A stretch of DNA of 64,000 nt from Macrotrachela quadricornifera (lineage: Eukaryota > Rotifera > Eurotatoria > Philodinida > Philodinidae): assembly GCA_022393335.1 (NCBI GenBank), contig JAJEKB010001139.1:143009-207008 (forward strand), read 5' to 3'. The stretch's first letter is position 1; each line of letters begins with the position of its first letter. The notes beneath the pieces were generated by a model. It was not told the DNA's origin and ran no database searches. It saw only the letters and a list, made by a program, of their open reading frames with translations. The translations under genes were made by a program, and so were the position numbers. Positions 39,113 to 54,426 of the stretch are shown piece after piece.

Positions 39113-39699
39113 TTTAAAAATAAATATTATATTAAAATAGAATATGAGAAAACTTTCTTTTTTTTTCTTGCAATGCTTGTTCTGCTCATGTTCCTATTTT
39201 TCGAAAATATATAAATGGATAATTTAATCTAAAATAAAATGAAAAAAGTTCTTATTCACATGTAACACTTTCTTCTTGAAGCATATTTGAATGAATTGAA
39301 GCTAAATAAAATCAGTACGTAATTAACATTTATCATCGTTAAACTGTCAACAATTGAATGAATATGTGAGAAGATTATCAGATAAATTTGAAACATTTTT
39401 TGAGACAAAAAAGTAGGATTAAATTAACAATTATTTTCTTCAATTTTCATTCATTTATTTTAAATCATAAAACAATTTATTGATGAAAACTTTCAACAAC
39501 AGGATAAGTATACATCTGTACCCAGCTAAAACATGATCATCTTCGGTTTGAAAACGGTGAGAATATACGATGCACCATACTACGTTTCAGTTACAGCTCA
39601 CGTCCATCAAAACAGTATTGTTGATAGTCTGAAAACGGATCGTACTTAGTTGTTTTTACAAATTTACGAAAAAAATGTAGTGAGCTTCTTTTATTATGT
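39113..39699. other. Intergenic, no gene seen
   Basis: 3' flank of paralogue B; AT-rich. Confidence 0.5.
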
Positions 39700-41350
39700 A
39701 TTTTAACCGTCAACGGTCGTAAACATGCTATGTTATATCTGTCCATTACGTTGTTTTTTTATTTCGTTCTTTACTATTGACTTAATTATAATTCAAAACG
39801 AGATTTATGATCCTCATAAATTGTTGTAAACGATGTGTATACAATCATCATATTCGATAGTATGATTTTTATTGCACCGTCATAAATTTTGCGTCAGTGA
39901 AGAAGGTTAACATGCACTTCCTTCTTCTTTTTCAAGTGGTACAAATAATGCCATTTATTTAGTCAAATATTTACTGTCAACTTACTGTTGTAAATAATCT
40001 AAAAACCATAACAACTTTATTCAAAAAAATTCGTACTAATTATTCGATTAATCACTGAAGCCAATTTAAAAATAAAAGATAAAATTATTTTTAAATAAAT
40101 TTATATTTACCGTTCGATTGATTGTTATGAATAATCTAAATGGAAAAAAAGCAATAATTATTTTACTGGATGTATCTCTGAACCCACTAGAGAAGAATAG
40201 TATAGACAACGAATGCAATTCAATTCACAATCAGCTTGTGAAACATGATCGATCGCCTTGAATCTTCAGCAAAAAAAAAGCATATTTATCAAGCTACCAT
40301 TAGAGCTAGGCCATAGATTCATTGTGGAAAATTTCAGAAATACCGCTGAAAACAGTGCGTAAACGACACCAAGTAAATGAATACGTATAACGTGCTGTAA
40401 CATATCCGTATCTATATTGCAAACTGATGTCCGTATATGAAAAGTAACTGATCTTTAGAAGCTCATCGTTTTTTTATCAATTTACGGTCATTTACGGACC
40501 GTTTCTATTCACCTGGACTATAATACGACACCATAGATAGTGTTCGTATGTGATGCTACATAAACATATTATATACAGTACGTTTTCGAAATGTAAACGG
40601 TAACAACAGCACTTTTACGGTAGTAAACAAGCTGTGTGTATTCGTAAACTTAGACACAGTGATACAACATTGCATACGATGCCATATTTCCTTAAATATG
40701 GTTGTAGATGTGCAGTAATCTCATCATGGTATAGCTATGTCTTTACGCCAGGTATTACGGTCAACATAGGATGTGCTTAATGGTTGGAAAGTAACCGTAA
40801 ACGGCCATATCATTCGACTTGAGCAGTATCAGAAAAATGCCATATGCAGTATTCGTTCAAATACCGCAAGTACGCCATATTCACTCCATATTATTAAGCG
40901 CCTAAAATTTATAGTTTGATGCCATATAGTGCTGCCATAGACAGCACGGTTTTAAGATCTACATTATATTTATTATACTTCGATTAATCTAGACGATAAC
41001 TGCACTAGTGAATATTATTTTAAAATAAAAACTATATATTTCTTTATTGACAGTAACATCAATAACGCACACCATGGTAAGTCTTATTCTAAAAATATAA
41101 ATTCTATGTTCATATGTATGAAGAGAGGAAAAGGGTATTTATCATCCTATAGACAGAACACAGATGGAAACACGATAATACACGATATATATATATATAG
41201 TGAAAATACGGTAATATCTGATCATATACAATAATTGTATTTTAGCTCTAAATGTGCCATACATAGTTACGAAATAAATACAGCATCTAAATGATCACAA
41301 AGATGTTGTGCTCTTACTATATACGACCGTATATGATAATTGTATTCCCT
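39700..41350. repeat. Region with recurring GCCATAT, GTAAACG and TACGG words
   Basis: GCCATAT occurs exactly at 40681, 40804, 40839, 40874 and 40921, with steps of 123, 35, 35 and 47. GTAAACG or close variants occur near 39824, 40359, 40593 and 40796, and TACGG/CCGTA words are frequent. CCATATTTCCTTAAATATGG (40682-40701) is a perfect 8-bp-arm hairpin. These CpG-containing words are unusual in this AT-rich DNA. No coding region, terminal repeats or target duplication was found. It may be a strongly decayed tandem repeat or transposon. Confidence 0.4.
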
Positions 41351-43085
41351 GTGCGAAGACTATGATGTATTTTACAGCTACTCTACGAAATGAAGACGTT
41401 AAATTCGAAAGTTCGTCCCAACTCACTTCGCAAATCGAGATTCATCGTATCAAAGACAACGCATAAAAAGGAAAGTATATCTATCTAGAACAATAGAACT
41501 AACTCCTAACTTACATCTGATATCCTAATGACGTAGTATATTCCATCCTTATAAGTATGCATTAAGGTAAAAATCTACTAGATTTGAATTAAATCTCCTA
41601 GTGATGTATATTCATTTTGAAATTAATGATTGACATCAAGAATATCAGACGAATCATGATATCCTAAATAAGCCATAACAATCCTTCAAAGTTAACTAAC
41701 TTATGTGTAGTTTCTAAACGATATAAAGAATAGTTCAAAAAAAAATAACTGTTTAAAAGCAGATATTGTTATTGAAGTCATATGAACTTAAAAATACCAC
41801 TACAATTATATATGTTACAGCAAATTTCGAAAAGATCATTATTCCTACAAGATGAGTTTTTAGTTCGTCTGTTTTATTCACACTGTTTATTGTGATCGAA
41901 TCTTGCATCATACACGAGAGTTTTACTAATAGTTCGATTATAAAACAGAGAAATATTTAAACATTTTTTATCTAGAAATTTTTCAAGAAACCAACTAATT
42001 TTATTGATTATGATCGTCAAAAACTTCTACTTTAAGTTTTATATATCAGTCAGACTCGTTGTTTTTCGTTTTATGAGCTCAAAATTCGTTGATATTTAAG
42101 TCTTTCATTCCAACAAAATAATTGAAGTTATTTTCATAGAGCCATCGATAGTATGAGGTTTATACTTGACAGATGTATACATATGGTAGAAAATATTTTA
42201 TTCAATCATAGTTTTTTTAAGAGAAAAGAAAACAATCAATTTTAAATAAATAAAAAGACAAATGGCAATAATTTGAAAATCCATCAATCATTTATACAGA
42301 TAAAGCTTTTAACTAAGTAAAAAACCTTGAATCATTGAATGGTTGCCGGATAAACTGTATCATATGAAAACGAAATTCTTAGTCATATTTCCAAGGATAA
42401 GAAGTATCTAAATCAAGAAATGCTAGCATCATTAATTTAAGTCAAGCAACTCTATCAGCTAAAACTGAAATATTTTTTTATTACCCTGATTTTACAATAA
42501 TTAATATAATAGTGTTAAAGTGCTTACTTTATAAAATTCAACAAAACATGAATATTTCCTTCAATAATATCCAATATTTTCGACAAAATAAAATTAAACT
42601 CTGGTTGAGTTATTAGAAATAAATTGATATTATTTTCTTCTATCACAAATAAATCTTAATGGTACATGATTATACCTATATTTTATTACCAATATAAATA
42701 CAATTCATACTTACTTTTCCTTCAATTTACAACAGCTATCGTACATGCTCATAAATTTGATATTCATTTTCTTTTTTCTTTTTGTTTGTTCAAACAAGCA
42801 TTTGATTCGATGGTAAAACTGCGACACCTGTAATGTTTAGAATTGCTAGACTGGTAAAGATCCTCTCCAATCAGTCATATGTTTGTCTAAGACAGCTGAT
42901 TGATTCATCGTCGCTATAGTTCGAGTGTACCAGCAAAAAGAACAGAGGATGGAGTGTTTTCCTTATATATTACTATAAATATTTTCTCACGTGAAGAGGG
43001 CAGAGTCTAACATAGGATATTTATTAATAACATTGCGACTTTTCTTATTTTAATACAAAAAAATTTTATACGTAGATTATTAAAG
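41351..43085. other. Intergenic, no gene seen
   Basis: AT-rich, stops in all frames. An acceptor-like acgtag at 43070-43075 lies ten bases before the next gene's ATG. Confidence 0.5.
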
Positions 43086-44258
43086 ATGCATCTAGAAGGA
43101 AAAACGTCAACTGAAGAAATAAATATAGAGGCTCGAGATTTAATGTGTCCAATATGCATGAGTAAGAATAATTATTCATTTTTAAATTATTATTATTATT
43201 ATTATTAATTTAAAAATAGCTATTGCTGAAGATCCTCATATAACATCATGTTGTCATCGTATATTTTGTTCAAAAGATGCTAATCCAAGTAAATATGAAA
43301 ATGGTTGTCCATTATGTCGTGAAGTAAATTATTCATTTGAACAATCTGCTAAACATAAATCAATGCTTGATCAACTTACAATAAAATGTTCCTGTTCAGA
43401 ACGAATTGTTCCAAATGAATATGAAAATCATATGGAACGATGTTCAAATATAACATTTAAATGTCCACATAATGTGTGTCAAGAAAAAGTAAATATTTAT
43501 TTGAAAATCAAGAAAACAAAAAAAAATCCTCTAAAAAAATTAATTAATTTATTTTTTTTTGTAAAAAATAGAATGATCAAACAAAATATAATTCTCAGCA
43601 ACTTGTCAATCATCTTGCTCGAGCACATTGTGATGAAGTGCCTATTCTTGGTTCAACATATGTAAATAAAAAATCTCTTGAACCATATAAAAAAGCATCA
43701 GCTAAATATGATGATCTTGTTTCAACATTATATTCATTACTTTATCCTAAAATGATTGATATACAAATGAAAATTACACCAGATATTCAAGAAACTTCAT
43801 CAATATTTAAATGTCCATTAGGACATCAATTAATTGATGCTGATCGTACAAAACGTAAACGTAAAAATGGTACTGTTTATTCTACACCAGGTTTTAATTG
43901 CGATGTATGTCATCGAACATTTTCAAATGGTCAATCATGGCATTGTTCATGTTCTGATAGTGGTTTTGATAAATGCGTTGGTTGTATTGTTTTTCAATTA
44001 TATGATATTGATAATGATATATTACAATTAGCTAGTCAAGATAATGAAGAACAACAACAACGTTATAGACGACAAACAGTAAGAAATACAGTACGTTTAC
44101 CACGAGGTTTATTTCGTTTATTAACTGGAAGTATGGATGAAGATGATGATGATAGTGATACTTTTTCTTTAACAAATCGATCATCATATTTAAGTCAACG
44201 TAGTACATTTGAAGGAACAGATGATGAAGAAATTGAAGTTAATCTTCGTGAAGATTAA
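43086..44258 (+). CDS. RING-finger protein with a second Cys/His-rich domain, probable E3 ligase
   Basis: Exons 43086-43161, 43220-43488 and 43572-44258 give 343 residues. The RING is at about 21-58: Cys21-Pro-Ile-Cys24, Cys36 or Cys37, His38, Cys42, and Cys55-Pro-Leu-Cys58, with short spacing. A TRAF-type zinc-finger-like stretch follows (IKCSCSERIVPNEYENHMERC, FKCPHNVC, HLARAHC). The second half has a DC1/ZZ-like cluster: FKCPLGHQLI, FNCDVCHRTFSNGQSWHC, CSDSGFDKCVGC. The tail is acidic and Ser-rich. RING plus TRAF-type fingers suggests a ubiquitin ligase; partners and pathway are unknown. I cannot name an orthologue. Confidence 0.8.
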
Positions 44259-44941
44259 TATAACAGTATTAATATAACTTTTTTTCTTTTTTTTTTGTTC
44301 CTCTATTTTCCCCGATAAACATTTAAATATGTATATTATTATTTGTAAATTTTCTTTTTACAGTTCTAATCTAGCCGATAAGCTTTTCATTGTTGTTTCT
44401 ATTGATATATATATATATATTTGGCATTTTTTTTCTGTACATTTTTTATAGATAACAAAAAAATAATAAACTTTACTGTTTATTTTAGAATGAAATAATT
44501 AAATGAAATTTTCAATTTATTAAATCAATTATGATTTTATTTTGCTTGAATAATTTCTTACTAAAAAAATATGTATATAATAAGTTGATTTTGTCTAATT
44601 TTCTATATTTTTATCATATATACAATATAATTGAATTATAGAATTTCGTCTCTTGACGATAATGATTAATTCATGTATCAATCAAGTTAAAAATCATGTC
44701 CCTGAAAACTAATTTGATTTATTATTATTCTTAGTAATTTCAGTTAATCAACCCACAAAAAGAAAAGCTTGCGCTCACTTTTTTTTACAACATTTTAAAA
44801 TTCTCACTTATGTCTTCGAGCAATGTAAAATGGCACTTAAAATATTGAGAAAGGAAAAAATAAAAAGGAAAAAAGTATCGCTTTCTACTACAACTTTTCA
44901 TATTGATTGTCAGACAGAAAAAAGAAAAGAACAACAACACA
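44259..44941. other. Intergenic between the RING and LRR genes
   Basis: 3'UTR-like T-rich DNA with an (AT)n tract near 44405-44420; no gene. Confidence 0.5.
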
Positions 44942-46590
44942 ATGCCATTACTACATAAAAGTAGCGTTGCATTAGAATTAGAGAATTATAATGACGATGA
45001 TGATTATGATGATGAATATTTTAATGATTTATCTATTCGACGAACAACAAGTTATTCTACTCGAATAGATAAATCTTCCACAAAAACAAAACTTTCTGCT
45101 CGTCAAACTTCTGAAACAGTTGGTGTTGATCAAGCAATAGCATGTGCTTTAAAATCACGTTCAAAAGCATTTCATTACACACAAAAACATTTACAATATA
45201 TTCCTCCATCAATTCAACATCTTGCATTATGTGATACATTACGTGAACTTGATTTACATGGAAATCAACTTAAATCATTACCTAATGAAATTGAAAAATT
45301 AAAATCAATTGAAATTTGTAATTTAGGTAAAAGAAAATATATTTTTTTGATAATTGATATATACTTATCATTATTAGACTATTCAATTCATATAAATTTT
45401 CCTATTTATATTCAAAAATATTTCTTGTAATTGATATTTGATATTCTCAAAATAATAATATAATCAATTCTGCAAACTTTATTCTTCGATAAAAACAGAA
45501 ACCAATAAATAATTTCGTTGTTTTTATAGATGCAAAAATAAATTCTTGATATGTCTTCTTTCAAGATGTTTTCATTCGAAGCTTCAAAGAGAAATATTTT
45601 TATTATTGATTGCAATAGAAATTTTATTTTTTTCAGAAATTATTAAGTACATTTAAGAAAATCATCTTTGAATGTGCATCAAATTATAATTTTCTATTTT
45701 TTATTTATTAAATAGGAAACAATCATTTTCAAGATTTACCTATTATTCTTGGTTCATTACCTCATCTTACAAAATTACTTTTATTTAATAATCATCTCGG
45801 TGATTTATCATTATCATTATCATTTAAAAAATTAAATAATTTACGTATTTTAAATTTAAATAATAATTTTATTACACAATTACCAACTGATATTGGTTGT
45901 TTAGTTAATCTTGAAATTTTATCTATAGAACATAATCAATTAATTGAATTACCATGTGAAATTGGTTTATGTACACATTTAATTGAACTTCATCTTGGTT
46001 ATAATCAATTAACAAAACTTCCACTTGAAATTGGTTATTTAATTAATTTAAAACAAATTATTTTACATCGGAATAATCTTCTTGAATTACCTGAAAGTAT
46101 AACAAATTTAAAAAGTTCATTAAAATTCTTAGATGTTGCTTGTAATAATTTACGTATATTTCCAAGTAAATTTCATACATTAAATTTAAATGAATTATAT
46201 GCTGAACATAATCCATTATTAGAACGTGCACCAATACATTCTGTACAAGAAAATGAAATTTTAACATTAAAAGAAATATGTGCACGTCGTGCTATGAATG
46301 AATTACGTAATCCAACATTAGATTTTCAACCAACATTACGTGAACGTATACAACATAATAAAAAAGCTAAAGATATATTAATGCAATGTACTGAATGTCA
46401 ATTTTGTCATAATTATTTTTTAAATACATGGTTAGAATGTGTAGAATTTATTGATGTACAACGAACATTTAAAGGTTTAAGACATAATACAAATCAGACA
46501 ATAACAATTATTCCTCAACGTGTATTACTCTGTTCATATGAATGTTTTAATAGTCCAGGTCATAATTACTTTGGTGTTGCCTTTGCTTAG
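44942..46590 (+). CDS. LRRC58: Leucine-rich-repeat protein, LRRC58-like
   Basis: Exons 44942-45326 and 45716-46590 give 419 residues. An acidic, disordered N terminus of about 60 residues precedes the repeats. From about residue 90 to 310 there are eight or nine LRRs of the LxxLxLxxNxLxxLPxxI type (LRELDLHGNQLKSLPNEIEK, LIELHLGYNQLTKLPLEIGY). The C terminus carries a conserved Cys-rich cap: CTECQFCHNYFLNTWLECVEF and LLCSYECFNSPGHNYFGVAFA, characteristic of LRRC58. It is cytosolic with no membrane segment. The family is thought to serve as a substrate adaptor for ubiquitin ligases, which cannot be read from this sequence. The intron lies inside a repeat. Its 3' end converges with the HSP70 gene, 215 bases away. 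Confidence 0.87.
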
Positions 46591-46805
46591 AGTACAGGAA
46601 GGCAAAAAAAAACGAAATACAACATAATATTCTTCTATTTTTTTTATGTCGAAATTTCAATCGACATTTGTTGACTTTTATTTTATTTTTAATGAGAATT
46701 TCATTTCATCGCACATCGTTCTTTTTTTTTTTTTTACACACAATGATGTTGACAATAAAAAGAAAAAAAGAAGAACTAGACAAAAAAAATGTATTGATTG
46801 GTTTT

Positions 46806-49138
46806 TTAATCAACTTCCTAAAATAGAAATGAAAAAAAAATAATTAAATCAATGTACATATGAATTTTTTTCAATTAATAATTTTACCTCAATTGTTGGT
46901 CCAGCACCGCTACCACCAGCACCTGGATGTGGTCCACCGGCACCACCTGGAAAGCCACCAGGCATACCGCCAGGCATACCACCAGGACCACCAGCACCAC
47001 CATAAAGTTTAGTCATAACTGGTGAACATATTTTTTCAACTTCTTTTAATTTATGTTCAAATTCTTCTTTTTCGGCAAGCTATTTAAAAAGAAAAAATAG
47101 ATAAAATAAAAAATGGTTTTTGTTTTTTTTTCTTACTTGATTTGTTTCCATCCATTTTAATGTATCTTCAATAGCATCAGTGATTTTCTTCTTATCATCA
47201 GCATCAATTTTATCTGCTAATTTTTCATCATTAATTGTTGTTTTCATATTGAAACAATATGATTCAAGAGAATTTTTTGCACCAATACGATCACGTTGTG
47301 TTTCATCTTCTTTTTTATATTTTTCAGCATCAGAAACCATACGTTCAATTTCATCTTTTGATAAACGTCCTTTATCATTTGTAATTGTAATTTTATTTTC
47401 TTTTCCAGAACTTTTATCCATAGCTGATACATTCAATATACCATTTGCATCAATATCAAATGTAACTTCAATTTGTGGTACACCACGTGGTGCAGGTGGA
47501 ATTCCGGATAATTCAAATTTTCCTAATAAATGATTATCTTTTGTCATTGCACGTTCGCCTTCGTAAACTTGAATTAATACACCTGGTTGATTATCTGAAT
47601 ATGTTGTAAATGTTTGTGTTTGTTTTGTTGGAATTGTTGTATTACGTTTAATTAATGCTGTCATAACACCACCAGCAGTTTCAATACCCTTTAAAAAAAA
47701 GAAAAGAATTATATTTTATTTTTAATCAATTAACTTACCAATGAAAGTGGTGCAACATCAAGTAAAAGTAAATCTTTAACATCTTCAGATTTATCACCTG
47801 TTAATATAGCAGCTTGAACAGCAGCACCATATGCAACGGCTTCATCTGGATTAATTGATTTATTAAGTTCTTTACCATTGAATAAATCTTGTAAAAGTTT
47901 TTGTACTTTTGGAATACGTGTTGAACCTCCGACAAGAACAATTTCATGAATTTGTGATTTATCCATTTTAGCATCACGTAATGATTTTTCAACAGGTTCA
48001 AGTGTTGAACGAAATAAATCAGCATTAAGTTCTTCAAAACGAGCACGAGTTATTGTTGAATAGAAATCAACACCTTCATGTAAGGAATCAATTTCAATTG
48101 ATGCTTGTGATGATGATGATAATGTACGCTAAAAAAAGAAGAATAGATTTGATTTTGTTTTTTTTTTTTTGTTTCATACTTTAGCACGTTCACAAGCAGT
48201 ACGTAATCGTCGAAGACCACGTTTATTGTCTTGTAAATCTTTACCATGTTTACGTTTAAATTCTTGAACAAAGTGTGAAACCATTCTATTATCAAAATCT
48301 TCACCACCTAAATGAGTATCACCTAAAAATAAGAAAAAAAAATAGATTTTATTATTTTTTTTTTAAATTTAATTTCAAAAATCTTCTTACCGGCTGTTGA
48401 TTTAACTTCAAAAATTCCTTCTTCAATTGTTAAAATTGATACATCAAAAGTACCGCCACCCAAATCAAAAATTAAAACATTTCGTTCAGCTGATACTTTT
48501 TTATCTAAACCATAGGCAATAGCAGCTGCTGTTGGTTCATTAATAATACGTAAAACATTAAGACCAGCAATAACACCAGCATCTTTTGTTGCTTGACGTT
48601 GAGAATCATTAAAATAAGCTGGAACAGTAACAACAGCTTCAGATACTTTTTTACCAAGATAAGCTTCAGCTATTTCTTTCATTTTTGTTAAGACCATTGA
48701 AGAAATTTCTTCAGGTGTAAAAAGTTTTGTTTCATTTTTATATTCTACTTGAATTTTAGGTTTTCCACTTTCATTAATAACTTTGAATGGCCAATGTTTC
48801 ATATCAGCTTGTACTGTTGAATCTTCAAATTTACGTCCAATGAGACGTTTAGCATCAAATACTGTATTATTTGGATTCATAGCTACTTGATTTTTAGCTG
48901 CATCACCAATTAAACGTTCACTATCAGTAAATGCAACATAGGATGGTGTTGTACGATTTCCTTGATCATTAGCAATGATTTCAACTTTTCCATGTTGAAA
49001 AATACCAACACACTATTTTAAAATCGAAAAAAACAAAAAAAAAAAATTTTTTTAATTTAAATTAATTTTATTTTTAATTTAACTTACGGAATATGTTGTA
49101 CCTAAATCAATACCGATTGCTTTGCGTCCGTCAGCCAT
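46806..49138 (-). CDS. HSPA8: Cytosolic heat shock 70 kDa protein (HSC70/HSP70)
   Basis: Seven exons on minus: 49088-49138, 48391-49012, 48180-48322, 47739-48128, 47137-47688, 46888-47079, 46806-46817. They give 653 residues, the usual length. ATPase motifs are [46 protein letters not shown] and [13 protein letters not shown]. The interdomain linker is DLLLLDV. The substrate-binding domain and lid are complete, followed by a GGMP-rich tail ([14 protein letters not shown]). The last exon is only 12 nt and supplies Glu-Val-Asp-stop, so the protein ends IEEVD. This is the cytosolic EEVD signature that binds TPR co-chaperones. Without that exon, read-through would end in an unrelated tail. A heat-shock-element array upstream suggests heat induction, although the six introns are more typical of constitutive HSC70. 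Confidence 0.96.
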
Positions 49139-49274
49139 TGGTTTATTGTTTTTAAATTGTAGAAAAAAAAAGAAAATGTGCTAGGAAGAAATATCTAAAA
49201 GTTAACAGAATAAATGTAGTAGACGGTAAATGTGTCTTGCTATGTATGCTTGCAATTAGTGCAATAGCAGTTAC

Positions 49275-49280
49275 TATATA
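49275..49280 (-). promoter_or_regulatory. TATA-box candidate of the HSP70 gene
   Basis: On minus the sequence reads catatatagtaa, giving TATATA about 137 bases upstream of the ATG and about 70 bases downstream of the heat-shock-element array, in the order expected for an HSP70 promoter. Confidence 0.5.
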
Positions 49281-49347
49281 TGAGCAACGATAGTGGATGT
49301 GGGGAAGAAAAGAAAGGAAGAAGAAGAAAAAAGCGTGTACGATGAGA

Positions 49348-49375
49348 TTCCAGATTGTTCGAGAAACATCTTGCA
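49348..49375. promoter_or_regulatory. Heat-shock element array upstream of HSP70
   Basis: Alternating pentamer units at strict 5-bp steps: TTC (49348), GAT (49353), TTC (49358), GAA (49363), ATC (49368), GCA (49373). Three units are perfect and three have one mismatch to the nTTCnnGAAn heat-shock-factor pattern; the core TTCGAGAA is a perfect palindrome. It lies about 210-237 bases upstream of the HSP70 start codon, beyond the TATA candidate. Confidence 0.7.
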
Positions 49376-49380
49376 GCGTC

Positions 49381-50348
49381 CAATATAGAACGAAAAAAAA
49401 GAATGAAAAAGAAAAAAACAAGAGAACGAAGGAAAGCATCTACAATAAGAAAATAAAAATGGGTGAGAAGAAGATTAAGAAGAATGACTAAGTTGTATTT
49501 TGCCTTCTATTACACGAAGAATAAATTACGTCATTGTATATGTCCTAGCGATCGCGTACACATAGTACAATTGAAATACAAATGTATTTTGTTGCTTAGT
49601 AATATGTTATTAGCCAAATTAATACATATAATAATATGAAATCTTGAATAATATTTTTCAAAATAAATATTTAAATACCTATATTTGAGATTGTAACATA
49701 ATATATGATATATTTTTTAAAATATTTATCTTTATTACTACTCATCTAGATTTAAGAAGGGTCATAAACAGATTGATATGATTGAAAAGAAAAAAAAAGA
49801 CATGAATAAATATTTAAATTAATTCAAGTACATGTATGATTTTATTAAAATGAATTGATGAAAAAAAAAAACTGCAAAAAATTCTCATAAAAGCAATAAC
49901 TCATTAATTTATTTCAATCATCCATTTCTCAGTTTTTTTTTATAATTAAAATAAAAATATTGTAATATAAGTTCTTTGTTTTTAATAATGAATAAAATGA
50001 TTGATCATCATTGCTTTCACACAATCACTTTAGATATACGTAGATGAACACAAGAAAAGAGAAAGAAAGAAAAAAAAAAGATACATTTGAGTGAGACAAA
50101 AGAAAATCGATTGACGTGCTCCTAATATAATACTTAAATAGAAAAAAAAACAAATCAATCTTTTAAACTTTTGTGAAAATGGAATGTAAATTTGTTCTTA
50201 TTTTTTTTTTGTTCCATTTATAACTTAAAAAAAAAAACTAAATAATTTCTACGAACAATAGTTCAATGTTTGAGAATAAATGACAATGAGAAAACATGCA
50301 TAATCAATATGTAAAGAATGAGATGAGCAAAAAAGAAAAAAAAAGAAA
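49381..50348. other. HSP70 distal upstream region and AP-1 gamma 3' flank
   Basis: No gene. Purine-rich aag/gaaa runs generate a spurious 64-residue frame at 49297-49491 and its complement. Confidence 0.5.

Positions 50349-54426
<4,078 letters not shown>

Noticed and set aside
46880..46890. HSP70 read-through end ([10 protein letters not shown]...) as the true C terminus
   Set aside because: A donor sits at the junction and a 12-nt exon downstream restores the universal EEVD ending.
49152..49491. Phe/Ser-rich minus frame and Lys-rich plus frame
   Set aside because: Arise from purine/pyrimidine runs in the HSP70 promoter region.
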